DNA of 8,181 bases from Treponema sp. UBA2869 (GTDB lineage Bacteria; Spirochaetota; Spirochaetia; Treponematales; Treponemataceae), in the NCBI GenBank assembly GCA_002350445.1, contig DEEV01000104.1:13944-22124 (forward strand). The letters run 5' to 3'. Below the pieces are notes generated by a model, which saw only the letters and a list, made by a program, of their open reading frames with translations, was not told the DNA's origin and made no database searches. How positions within the stretch are numbered: the first letter of the stretch is position 1; each line of letters opens with the position of its first letter. Position numbers and translations under genes: made by a program. Below are positions 1 through 6,095 of this stretch, one piece after another.

Positions 1-626
1 CTTCCGGTAAAGTGCTTTTTTTCGCCGTCCGGCATTTCGCTTATAATCTGACCGTTGGCATCGTAATAAATTTTAAGGTTTTCTACGATGGTCTTAAGCT
101 TTGAATCTTCTACAGTGCAGACACCGCGGCTTACAGAACCGCTTTTGCTCATTGTGTTGCCAAGTATGTAGCCAACCATTGCATGTTCTGTGCTGTTTAC
201 ATCAAGAGCGGCAAGATGTTTTCCAAGAACTTCAAAGGCCTGGCGTCCATAGTAATCATCAGAATTAATTACTGCGAAAGGTGTTTTTAATGCCTTTTCT
301 GCACACAAAATAGCGTGCGCTGTTCCCCATGGCTTTGTTCGTCCTTCGCTAAGTTTAATTTGTTCCGGGCTAAGCAGGCTTTCATGCTGCTGGAATACAT
401 ATTCTGCATCAAAATTGCGGGCAATCCGGTCAAAAAGTCTTTCGCGGAACGGCTGCTCAATATCTTTTCTAATAATAAAAACAACTTTACCAAAACCGCT
501 TTTCATTGCGTCGTAGGTTGCAAAGTCCAAAAGACATTCGTCGTGCAGTCCTACACCGTCTATCTGTTTTACTCCGCCGTAGCGGCTTCCCATTCCCGCT
601 GCTAATACTAATAATGTAGGTTTCAT
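1..626 (-). CDS. Sugar-nucleotidyltransferase-like protein (C-terminus cut by window edge)
   Basis: The visible 208 residues form the N-terminal part of a nucleotidyltransferase of the sugar-phosphate type, which would join an NTP to a sugar phosphate or similar acceptor in the cytoplasm. The glycine-rich nucleotide-binding signature LAAGMGSRYGG is at residues 8-18, followed by K20. A PWGTAHA motif (99-105) and a metal-binding NSDDYYG motif (121-127) follow, in the order expected for a GT-A-fold NTP transferase. Relatives are roughly 300 residues, so about a third is missing beyond base 1. Two ATGs are in tandem (627-629 and 624-626). I chose the second because the GAGG in the preceding bases is then about 5 bases away. 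It lies 11 bases after the deoD stop, so the two are co-transcribed. Substrate is unknown; the family is clear, the exact role is not. Confidence 0.85.
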   Translation of the reverse strand, partial: MKPTLLVLAAGMGSRYGGVKQIDGVGLHDECLLDFATYDAMKSGFGKVVFIIRKDIEQPFRERLFDRIARNFDAEYVFQQHESLLSPEQIKLSEGRTKPWGTAHAILCAEKALKTPFAVINSDDYYGRQAFEVLGKHLAALDVNSTEHAMVGYILGNTMSKSGSVSRGVCTVEDSKLKTIVENLKIYYDANGQIISEMPDGEKKHFTG

Positions 627-637
627 CATTTCCTCAG

Positions 638-1342
638 TTATTCGTGAATAATTGTTTCAAGGGCAAGTTTCATCATATCTTTGAAGGTTGTCTGCCTTTC
701 TTCTGCCGAAGTTGCAGTTCCGTCAAGAATACTGTCGCTTGCAGTAAGAATTGCAAGTGCTTTTCTATTATACTGTGCTGCAAGAGTGTAAAGCTCTGCG
801 GCTTCCATTTCTATTCCTGCTGCACCATATTTTTTCCAAAGCTTCCAGTTTTCGTTTATGTCGTAGAAAAAATCGCTGGAAACGCATGGAGCAACTTTTG
901 CCTTTAAGCCAAGTTCTTTTGCGGCATTGTATGCATTGTACAAAAGTTCAAAACTTGGAACCGGTGCAAAGTGCATAAGCCCAAAACGCTGGCTTTGCAA
1001 AGAAGAGTCTGTGCAGGCTCCGTTTGCAAGAAGAACTTCTTTTAATTTAAGGTCTTCGCTGATTGAGCCGCATGTTCCAACTCTGATTGCTTTCTGTACG
1101 TTGTAAAACTTAAAAAGCTCTGTTACATAGATGGAAAGAGACGGCTGTCCCATTCCGGTTCCCTGAACAGAAATTCTTTTACCTTTGTATGTTCCTGTAA
1201 AACCGAACATTCCGCGAACTTCATTATAGCATTTTGGATTTTCCAGAAAATTTTCTGCAATAAATTTTGCCCTTAAAGGGTCACCTGGCAATAAAACCAG
1301 TTCTGCAATAGCGCCTTCCGGTGCGTTAATATGTGTACTCAT
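638..1342 (-). CDS. deoD: Purine-nucleoside phosphorylase, DeoD type
   Basis: This cytoplasmic enzyme phosphorolyses purine (deoxy)nucleosides to the free base and (deoxy)ribose 1-phosphate in purine salvage. The 234-residue length matches the hexameric bacterial DeoD family. Visible signatures are LLPGDPLRAK at 17-26 (phosphate-binding G20 and R24), R43 in the NEVRGMFGFTG segment, RVGTCG at 87-92 (R87), the ribose-binding GIEMEAAE at 176-183, and SDSILDG with the catalytic S202/D203. R216 in the ERQTTF segment corresponds to the arginine that assists D204 in E. coli. All key residues are present, so it should be active. The start is preceded by only a weak Shine-Dalgarno, 17 bases after the kinase stop, suggesting expression from the kinase transcript. 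DeoD is distinguished from uridine phosphorylase by close resemblance to E. coli DeoD throughout. Confidence 0.96.
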   Translation of the reverse strand: MSTHINAPEGAIAELVLLPGDPLRAKFIAENFLENPKCYNEVRGMFGFTGTYKGKRISVQGTGMGQPSLSIYVTELFKFYNVQKAIRVGTCGSISEDLKLKEVLLANGACTDSSLQSQRFGLMHFAPVPSFELLYNAYNAAKELGLKAKVAPCVSSDFFYDINENWKLWKKYGAAGIEMEAAELYTLAAQYNRKALAILTASDSILDGTATSAEERQTTFKDMMKLALETIIHE

Positions 1343-1359
1343 AGGCTCTATTATAAGAC

Positions 1360-3444
1360 TTATTGCATAAAATGAAAAGAAAAAACAATTTTTACGCAGG
1401 TTCCTTTTGGCTCGTTTGAAGAAATTGTAAGAACGGCGCCAATCTGGTTTGCCCTGTATTGAATTGAATTAAGTCCAAGACCGTATTGTTCCGGCGTTAG
1501 GGAAGAAGGTAAACCTTTTCCGTTGTCTTTGACAATCACTTCTATTAGTGAGCCTTGCGAAATTACGCTTACGTTTACCTCTGTGGCCTGAGAATGTTTC
1601 ATTGCATTATGAAGTGATTCCTGAATTATTCTAAAAACATTAAGTTTTTGTCTTGTAGAAAGCTGAATTACATCAGAAACTTCCCATTTGTATGTACATT
1701 TTATTCCAGATTGAACTTCAAAGGAATTGCAAAGGTTGCTTATACTGTGTTCAATTCCAAGACTGGTCAGTTCTACTGGGAACGAGTTGTGAGCGTACTG
1801 TCGTGTTCTCTGAAGTGTGTCGCTTATAAGGGTTGTAAGTTCTTCAACCTGTGCCTTTTCTACCGACTTGCCGCTCGCAGAATAACTTTTGCACAACATG
1901 GAAATGCCTGCAAGTCTCTGGCATATATCATCATGAAGGTCGTTGCTGAACCTCTGGCGTTCAAGTTCGCTTATGCGCAGTACATCAGCTTCTACTTTGA
2001 GCCTTTTTTTGTTTGCTTCTACAAGCTGCTTTGTTCGTTTTGTAACTTCGCTTTCAAGGTATTCCGAACGTTTTTTCTTTTCTTCAAACTGGTTAATTCT
2101 GTTTAAAGCCTGCGAAAAGTTGATTGTAATTGAACTTAAATACTGGAGGTTTGTTTTGTTTGCATCGTAAAATGCACAGCCTATAATTTCGTTTCCGTAT
2201 ACAAGATATTTTAATACAAGCGAAACTGAAATATCGTTGTAAAGTTCCAGATATGATTTGTATAAGTCTCCAATAGAAATATCTTTTTCTTTGTAAAAAG
2301 TTTTAATTTCTATTCCGCGTCTGCGAACGTAAACCGGTTTTACAAGAAAACCTTTGTTGTTATGCTTTTCGGCTCTGTTTTCCGGCGCAGAAAACTGAAC
2401 AAGAACAAAATTCTGAATATCAAGCTGTTCAAGATTTCGGTTAATAACCTGATTTAATTCTTCTATTGTTTCTGCGTAATTCAGTTCCTGTCCGGTATGA
2501 CTTATCATTCTTAAAAGGCCTTCAGAATGAACAAAGTTGCTCTGCATAAGCCTAATAAAATCTGACGGTTCCTTATGTTTTTTTTCGGCAATGCATCCGC
2601 ACGATTCCCTTATAATTAATTTGGAATTTACATAAAACGTATCGGGCTGCTTTTCTCCTAAAACCAGAGGATAAATCATGTCTACTGCTTTTTCTCCAAT
2701 TTCTGAAAGCGGCTGATGAATTGTTGTAAGACTTGGAACTTCAAAACCTGATTGTGGAATATCATCAAAACCTGTAACTGCACATTCCTTAAAGCCTTTT
2801 TTGTTCTGATTCATTTTAAAGAACTTATAAACGCCCAAAGCCATGTTATCGTTGGCGCATACAATTACATCTGGAAGCTGACCGGAACTTTCTATTAAAT
2901 ATTCTTCCATAGATTTGATTGCGTCCTGTTCGTTAAACCAGCTTCGTTTTATAGAATATTGAAGCTCCGGAATTTCTGTCATGTTTTTAGAAATTACAGA
3001 TTTAAATATACATTCACGTTCTTCTGCATCTGCATGAAGTTTAGAGCCACCTATGTAAAGAAATTTTCTATATTTATGATCAAAAATCAGATGTTCAATA
3101 AGTTTTTCCATCGGATTTTTAGATTTTACAATGAGCGACGGAATACCTTCTATTTGCATTCCTATTGAAATTACAGGAAGGTTTCCAAAAAGTTTTTCTA
3201 CATCAGTTTTTTTTGTAATTGAATAGTTGTCGGCAAGTACAGACGAAAGCAGAATAATTCCGTCAAGATTAAAGAGTCCTTTTTTTGTAAAGCTGGAAAG
3301 CAGGTTGTCGGAAGTGATGCTTGTAAAGTCCTGTTGAAAGCATATAATGTCTATTCCATACTGTTCTGCTTTTTTTTTGATTCCATTGTAAATTGAAATT
3401 TGATACTCTTCGTCCAGAATGTTCAGAATTAAGCCTATTCGCAT
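1360..3444 (-). CDS. Cytoplasmic hybrid sensor kinase: LacI-type ligand-binding domain + GAF-like region + HisKA_3/HATPase_c
   Basis: A 694-residue sensor histidine kinase. Residues 1-284 form a LacI/GalR-type periplasmic-binding-fold domain with the family hallmarks CANDNMALGVYKFF (196-209), GFDDIPQSGFEVPSLTTIHQP (from 225) and an IRESCGC end (278-284). The protein begins at the first beta strand, so the DNA-binding helix-turn-helix of LacI regulators is absent. Residues about 300-450 look like a GAF-type domain (tentative), and 450-500 are a charged coiled coil. The kinase core has the HisKA_3 H-box RQRFSNDLHDDICQRL with phosphoacceptor H504, N-box N613, G1 box DNGKG (640-644) and G2 box GLGL (655-658). 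There is no signal peptide or membrane helix, so it senses an internal ligand, perhaps a sugar or nucleoside. The cognate regulator is probably the divergent NarL-type gene. No Shine-Dalgarno precedes the ATG. Confidence 0.93.
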   Translation of the reverse strand: MRIGLILNILDEEYQISIYNGIKKKAEQYGIDIICFQQDFTSITSDNLLSSFTKKGLFNLDGIILLSSVLADNYSITKKTDVEKLFGNLPVISIGMQIEGIPSLIVKSKNPMEKLIEHLIFDHKYRKFLYIGGSKLHADAEERECIFKSVISKNMTEIPELQYSIKRSWFNEQDAIKSMEEYLIESSGQLPDVIVCANDNMALGVYKFFKMNQNKKGFKECAVTGFDDIPQSGFEVPSLTTIHQPLSEIGEKAVDMIYPLVLGEKQPDTFYVNSKLIIRESCGCIAEKKHKEPSDFIRLMQSNFVHSEGLLRMISHTGQELNYAETIEELNQVINRNLEQLDIQNFVLVQFSAPENRAEKHNNKGFLVKPVYVRRRGIEIKTFYKEKDISIGDLYKSYLELYNDISVSLVLKYLVYGNEIIGCAFYDANKTNLQYLSSITINFSQALNRINQFEEKKKRSEYLESEVTKRTKQLVEANKKRLKVEADVLRISELERQRFSNDLHDDICQRLAGISMLCKSYSASGKSVEKAQVEELTTLISDTLQRTRQYAHNSFPVELTSLGIEHSISNLCNSFEVQSGIKCTYKWEVSDVIQLSTRQKLNVFRIIQESLHNAMKHSQATEVNVSVISQGSLIEVIVKDNGKGLPSSLTPEQYGLGLNSIQYRANQIGAVLTISSNEPKGTCVKIVFSFHFMQ

Positions 3445-3489
3445 AAACTTATTATACCTTTTATTTTGAAAATATGATATGATTTATAT
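3445..3489. promoter_or_regulatory. Divergent kinase/regulator promoter region, apparently leaderless on both sides
   Basis: Only 45 bases separate the two divergent ATGs. On the minus strand a perfect TATAAT (complement of 3451-3456) ends six bases before the kinase ATG. On the plus strand an extended -10, TGATATGAT (3475-3483), ends six bases before the regulator ATG; an overlapping TATGAT lies at 3473-3478. Transcription would start at or very near each ATG, and neither gene has a recognisable Shine-Dalgarno, which suggests leaderless mRNAs. No good -35 box is present at 16-18 bases from either -10, so an activator, possibly the response regulator itself, may be needed. The -10 elements are seen; start sites and activation are inferred. 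Confidence 0.6.
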
Positions 3490-4140
3490 ATGACTTGTAA
3501 CGTAATTATTATTGATGATCATCCGTTATTTAGCAGAGGGCTTTCTCAGCTTATTGAAACTCAGAAAGATTTCAAAGTAGTTGGACTTGCAAAAAACAGA
3601 CATGAAGCTGCCGAAGTTATTCATGCTACTTATCCGGATTTAGCAATTGTAGATTTGAATCTTGGGCAGGAAGATGGTCTTGAACTTATAAAAGATATAA
3701 ATGTTATGTCCCCGGCAACAAAAATTCTTGTTGTTTCTATGCATGACGAGCGTTTTTATGCAGAACGCGCACTTAAAGCCGGAGCGTTAGGTTATATTAT
3801 GAAAGAAGAGGCTGAATCTCAGGTTATAGATGCAATTCAGACTGTTCGTAACGGCGAAATATATCTTAGCGAAAAGGAACGTGAACGCATAAATGACCTT
3901 ACAGAAAACAGTGCAAAAAATGCCGACAAGTTTGCAACCGTAAATTCTCTTTCGGATCGTCAGCTGCAGATTTTTACGCTTATAGGCAAAGGTCTTGGAA
4001 CTGTTGAAATTGCATCCAAGCTAAATCTTAGCTTTAAAACTATTGATACACATAAAGAAAATATTAAAGCCAAACTTCATTGCACGTCGTCTGCGGAACT
4101 CCGCCAGATGGCAATTGAATGGACAAATAAGGCTATGTAA
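3490..4140 (+). CDS. Response regulator, NarL/FixJ family (receiver + LuxR-type helix-turn-helix)
   Basis: A 216-residue two-component response regulator that binds DNA when phosphorylated. The receiver domain (about 1-122) has the acidic pair D9/D10 in IIIDDHPLFSRGL, the phosphoacceptor D55 in AIVDLNLG, the switch residue S83 and the conserved K105. A linker of about 30 charged residues leads to a LuxR-type helix-turn-helix (about 154-210) starting LSDRQLQIFTLIGKGL, with a recognition helix around FKTIDTHKENIKAKL. Full length and all key residues are present. It is divergent from the HisKA_3 kinase at 1360-3444, the kinase class that normally partners NarL-type regulators, so the two very likely form one system. 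The ATG has no Shine-Dalgarno and sits next to a -10 element. Targets are unknown; likely candidates are its own divergent region and the downstream membrane gene. Confidence 0.95.
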   Translation: MTCNVIIIDDHPLFSRGLSQLIETQKDFKVVGLAKNRHEAAEVIHATYPDLAIVDLNLGQEDGLELIKDINVMSPATKILVVSMHDERFYAERALKAGALGYIMKEEAESQVIDAIQTVRNGEIYLSEKERERINDLTENSAKNADKFATVNSLSDRQLQIFTLIGKGLGTVEIASKLNLSFKTIDTHKENIKAKLHCTSSAELRQMAIEWTNKAM

Positions 4141-4151
4141 GGGTAGGTAAT

Positions 4152-4790
4152 ATGTACTTTTTTCTTTTGATTTTTTTACCGCTGGTGCTTACAGCGTATT
4201 GTTTTTACGTACGTAACAAAACAATTGCACCTGTCATTTTTATTGGAATTATGTCTTCTGTAATTTTCTGCGGATTTAAGATGCTTTTTATGTATTCGCA
4301 TCGAGTGGTTCCTTATTCTTTTATTGAAAATCTTTTTTATTTTCTTGTTAAACAGACTTTGCTTCCGTGTGCTGTATTGTACGGTCTTTATTTTCTTGTT
4401 ACGAAAGATGATGAAGAATACAAGGTGAATGCGGTATTCCCGTTACTTATTTCTTTTTATATTGTGTTTTTACCGTATACAGAACTTACTGCAGATTCAA
4501 AAAAATACACCTGGTTTGCACTGTTTTTTAAGCCGTTTATAATTCTTTCTATGATTGTGCTTCTTGCCTGTTGTGCAAGATTTATTTATAAGGCTGTAAA
4601 AAGTTCTCTTCGTCCGCAGCTTGTAAAAGGAATTTTATTTGTAGTTTTTGCGCTTGTAATGCCTGCTGTTATAGAATCATTCTATATAATTCATACGGAA
4701 ATCTTTATTGTGATTATTCTTGCGGTGCTTTACATTCTTCTTTCGCTGTTTGTGCTTAGAAAATGTTATAAGGAAAATCTGAATGCCTGA
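4152..4790 (+). CDS. Integral membrane protein of unknown function, about seven helices
   Basis: I do not recognise this 212-residue protein. It is strongly hydrophobic with about seven predicted membrane segments near residues 2-20, 25-47, 62-83, 93-109, 121-143, 157-178 and 183-203. Short charged connections include TKDDEEYK (84-91) and SSLRPQLVK (151-159). The first helix has no signal-peptidase site and probably remains as an anchor. The positive C-terminal tail (RKCYKEN) suggests a cytoplasmic end. Its ATG is 11 bases after the regulator stop and is served by an AAGGG/TAGG ribosome site that overlaps that stop codon, so the two genes are co-transcribed and perhaps coupled. It may be an accessory or output of the two-component system, but no enzymatic or transporter motif is visible. 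Confidence 0.75.
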   Translation: MYFFLLIFLPLVLTAYCFYVRNKTIAPVIFIGIMSSVIFCGFKMLFMYSHRVVPYSFIENLFYFLVKQTLLPCAVLYGLYFLVTKDDEEYKVNAVFPLLISFYIVFLPYTELTADSKKYTWFALFFKPFIILSMIVLLACCARFIYKAVKSSLRPQLVKGILFVVFALVMPAVIESFYIIHTEIFIVIILAVLYILLSLFVLRKCYKENLNA

Positions 4791-4816
4791 TATTTGCAGG
4801 ATTATTTAGCAAATAT
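4790..4816. repeat. 8-bp perfect inverted repeat just after the membrane-protein stop
   Basis: ATATTTGC (4790-4797) and GCAAATAT (4809-4816) are perfect complements separated by 11 bases. The left arm begins on the last base of the stop codon. It could form a 3' hairpin on the mRNA, but no U-tract follows it, so it is not itself an intrinsic terminator. Function unknown. Confidence 0.4.
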
Positions 4817-4833
4817 AATTTAAGTGGTTAAAT

Positions 4834-4869
4834 AAAAAAAACCTTGCAAATCAAATGCAAGGCTTTTTT
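4834..4869. terminator. Bidirectional intrinsic terminator between the membrane-protein gene and fba
   Basis: CCTTGCA (4842-4848) pairs perfectly with TGCAAGG (4856-4862) around a seven-base loop. Six Ts follow on the plus strand (4864-4869), and eight As precede it (4834-4841), which read as a T-run on the minus strand. It can therefore stop plus-strand transcripts from the regulator operon and minus-strand transcripts from fba, whose stop codon is 20 bases away. Confidence 0.88.
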
Positions 4870-4881
4870 ATGCAGATTTAA

Positions 4882-5889
4882 CTAGTCATCCAAATGTCCA
4901 GCGGAACCGAGAACTTCGCGGTTCTTGCGAGCGTACATTTTCCTGAGTTCGTCGCGGGCTGGTGTAAGGTACTGACGTGGGTCAAAGTCACCTGGGTGTT
5001 CAGCAAGGTGCTTGCGAATAGCAGCTGTCATTGCAAGACGTCCGTCAGAGTCGATGTTGATTTTGCAAACTGCAGATTTTGCAGCTTTGCGGAGCTGTTC
5101 TTCTGGGATTCCTACAGAGTCAGGGATTTTACCGCCGAATTCTTCGATAATCTTTACATATTCCTGTGGAACTGAAGAAGATCCGTGAAGTACGATTGGG
5201 AATCCAGGAATTTTCTTTTCAATAGCTTCAAGAACATCGAATGCTAATGGAGGTGGGTTCAAAACTCCGTCTGGTCCGCGTGTACACTGTTCTGGAGTGA
5301 ACTTGCAACGTCCGTGTGAAGTTCCGATAGAAATTGCGAGAGAATCGCATCCTGTCTTTGTTACGAAATCTACAACTTCTTCTGGTTTTGTGTATTTTGA
5401 TTCTTCTGCAGAAACTTCGTCTTCTACACCACCAAGTACACCAAGTTCAGCTTCTACTGTAACATCGTGTGCGTGAGCGTATTCAACTACTTTCTTTGTA
5501 AGAGCTACGTTTTCATCGTAAGGAAGAGCTGAACCGTCAATCATTACAGAAGAGAAACCGTTATCGATACAGTCTTTAGCAACTTCAAAAGAAGGACCGT
5601 GATCAAGGTGAAGTACGATCTGTGGTTTAGCACAGCCGAGTTCTTTTGCATATTCAACAGCTCCCTGAGCCATGTAGCGGAGGAGTGTACCGTTTGCATA
5701 AGCGCGTGCACCCTTTGATACCTGAAGGATAACTGGTGATTTTGTTTCAACTGCAGCCTGGATAATAGCCTGCATCTGTTCCATGTTATTAAAGTTATAT
5801 GCAGGAATTGCATATCCGCCTTTGATAGCCTTTGCAAACATTTCTTTTGTGTTTACAAGACCAAGTTCTTTGTAACTAACGTTAGACAT
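4882..5889 (-). CDS. fba: Fructose-bisphosphate aldolase, class II (zinc-dependent)
   Basis: This glycolytic enzyme cleaves fructose 1,6-bisphosphate to dihydroxyacetone phosphate and glyceraldehyde 3-phosphate, a central step for a sugar-fermenting spirochaete. The 335 residues carry the class II signatures: VLHLDHG (92-98) with catalytic D96 and zinc ligand H97, VTVEAELGVLGG (143-154) with acidic E146/E148, GTSHG with zinc ligand H192, VLHGSSSVP with zinc ligand H235, and the phosphate/substrate segment KINIDSDGR (276-284). The form resembles the longer aldolases found in spirochaetes and other bacteria. The ATG has a good AAGGAAG ribosome site. The gene is transcribed alone, with its own promoter and terminator, and is divergent from the flaA pair, an order I recall from T. 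pallidum. No defect is visible. Confidence 0.97.
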   Translation of the reverse strand: MSNVSYKELGLVNTKEMFAKAIKGGYAIPAYNFNNMEQMQAIIQAAVETKSPVILQVSKGARAYANGTLLRYMAQGAVEYAKELGCAKPQIVLHLDHGPSFEVAKDCIDNGFSSVMIDGSALPYDENVALTKKVVEYAHAHDVTVEAELGVLGGVEDEVSAEESKYTKPEEVVDFVTKTGCDSLAISIGTSHGRCKFTPEQCTRGPDGVLNPPPLAFDVLEAIEKKIPGFPIVLHGSSSVPQEYVKIIEEFGGKIPDSVGIPEEQLRKAAKSAVCKINIDSDGRLAMTAAIRKHLAEHPGDFDPRQYLTPARDELRKMYARKNREVLGSAGHLDD

Positions 5890-5893
5890 ATTA

Positions 5894-5900
5894 CTTCCTT
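5894..5900 (-). promoter_or_regulatory. fba ribosome binding site
   Basis: The minus strand reads AAGGAAG here, four bases before the fba ATG (5887-5889). It supports that start over the internal ATG at about residue 17. Confidence 0.75.
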
Positions 5901-5903
5901 TTC

Positions 5904-5919
5904 CGGCTATATAAAGCCG
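5904..5919. repeat. Small hairpin in the fba 5' leader
   Basis: CGGCT (5904-5908) and AGCCG (5915-5919) pair across a six-base loop, directly upstream of the fba ribosome site. The stem is short (five pairs, GC-rich). It could modulate translation or protect the mRNA 5' end, but may also be chance. Confidence 0.35.
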
Positions 5920-5938
5920 AGTTTCTTGAATTAATACT

Positions 5939-5967
5939 ATAATATGTTAAATATCATTTTTTTTCAA
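5939..5967 (-). promoter_or_regulatory. Sigma-70-type promoter for fba
   Basis: On the minus strand, TTGAAA (complement of 5962-5967) is followed after exactly 17 bases by TATTAT (complement of 5939-5944). The spacer begins with an A-tract. The start site would fall near 5932, giving a leader of about 43 bases that contains the small hairpin and the ribosome site. Confidence 0.65.
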
Positions 5968-5972
5968 TTAAA

Positions 5973-6001
5973 TTGACAAATAATCTCTTAGCAAATATAA
6001 T
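5973..6001 (+). promoter_or_regulatory. Consensus sigma-70-type promoter for the flaA operon
   Basis: TTGACA (5973-5978), a 17-base spacer and TATAAT (5996-6001) match the sigma-70 consensus at all twelve positions with optimal spacing. This predicts strong constitutive transcription, as expected for an abundant sheath protein. The start would lie near 6008, giving a leader of roughly 88 bases. Confidence 0.85.
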
Positions 6002-6017
6002 TATTATTATATAAAGT

Positions 6018-6044
6018 TATATTTTGACGTTACTGTGCCGATAA
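6018..6044 (+). promoter_or_regulatory. Candidate sigma-28 (FliA) promoter for the flaA operon
   Basis: GCCGATAA (6037-6044) matches the flagellar sigma-28 -10 consensus at all eight positions. The element TATATTTT (6018-6025), 11 bases upstream, matches six of eight bases of the enterobacterial -35 consensus TAAAGTTT. It would give a second start near 6051. The same -10 bases are also one arm of a dyad (6036-6071), so the match could instead reflect an RNA hairpin. Confidence 0.45.
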
Positions 6045-6071
6045 GAAAATATAACACTATAATTATCGGTA
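6036..6071. repeat. Dyad in the flaA leader
   Basis: TGCCGATAA (6036-6044) and TTATCGGTA (6063-6071) pair over nine positions (one G-U in RNA), enclosing an 18-base AT-rich loop. In the transcript from the upstream sigma-70 promoter this forms a leader hairpin. As DNA it could be an operator. It ends 12 bases before the ribosome site. Confidence 0.5.
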
Positions 6072-6083
6072 AAGATAAAGTTC

Positions 6084-6089
6084 AAGGAG
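6084..6089 (+). promoter_or_regulatory. Ribosome binding site of the first flaA gene
   Basis: AAGGAG lies six bases before the ATG at 6096, which fixes the start and places the signal peptide at the N-terminus. Confidence 0.85.
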
Positions 6090-6095
6090 TTTTGC

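Noticed and set aside
287..978. Open frames at 287-493 (-), 315-605 (+), 644-907 (+) and 751-978 (+)
   Set aside because: They lie opposite or out of frame with the nucleotidyltransferase and deoD, whose proteins carry clear family motifs, and have no ribosome sites.
1648..3168. Plus-strand open frames opposite the kinase (1648-2106, 1943-2170, 2959-3168)
   Set aside because: They are antisense shadows of a complete kinase reading frame; their products are low-complexity and rich in Phe, Cys and Ser, as expected from reverse reading.
4791..4819. A promoter reading TATTTG-17-TATAAT (4791-4796, 4814-4819) after the membrane-protein gene
   Set aside because: The -35 is poor, and the only thing downstream on that strand is a terminator and antisense fba, so a real promoter is unlikely.
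4894..5837. Open frames overlapping fba (4894-5175 +, 5544-5837 -)
   Set aside because: The fba frame has all zinc ligands and is full length; these are shadows.
6012..6044. A sigma-28 promoter using TAAAGTTA (6012-6019) as the -35
   Set aside because: This element is a better sequence match, but is 17 rather than 11 bases from GCCGATAA; the TATATTTT element at 6018-6025 has the correct spacing.
6024..6055. A further sigma-70 promoter TTGACG (6024-6029) with TATAAC (6050-6055)
   Set aside because: The 20-base spacer is too long, and a consensus promoter already lies just upstream.
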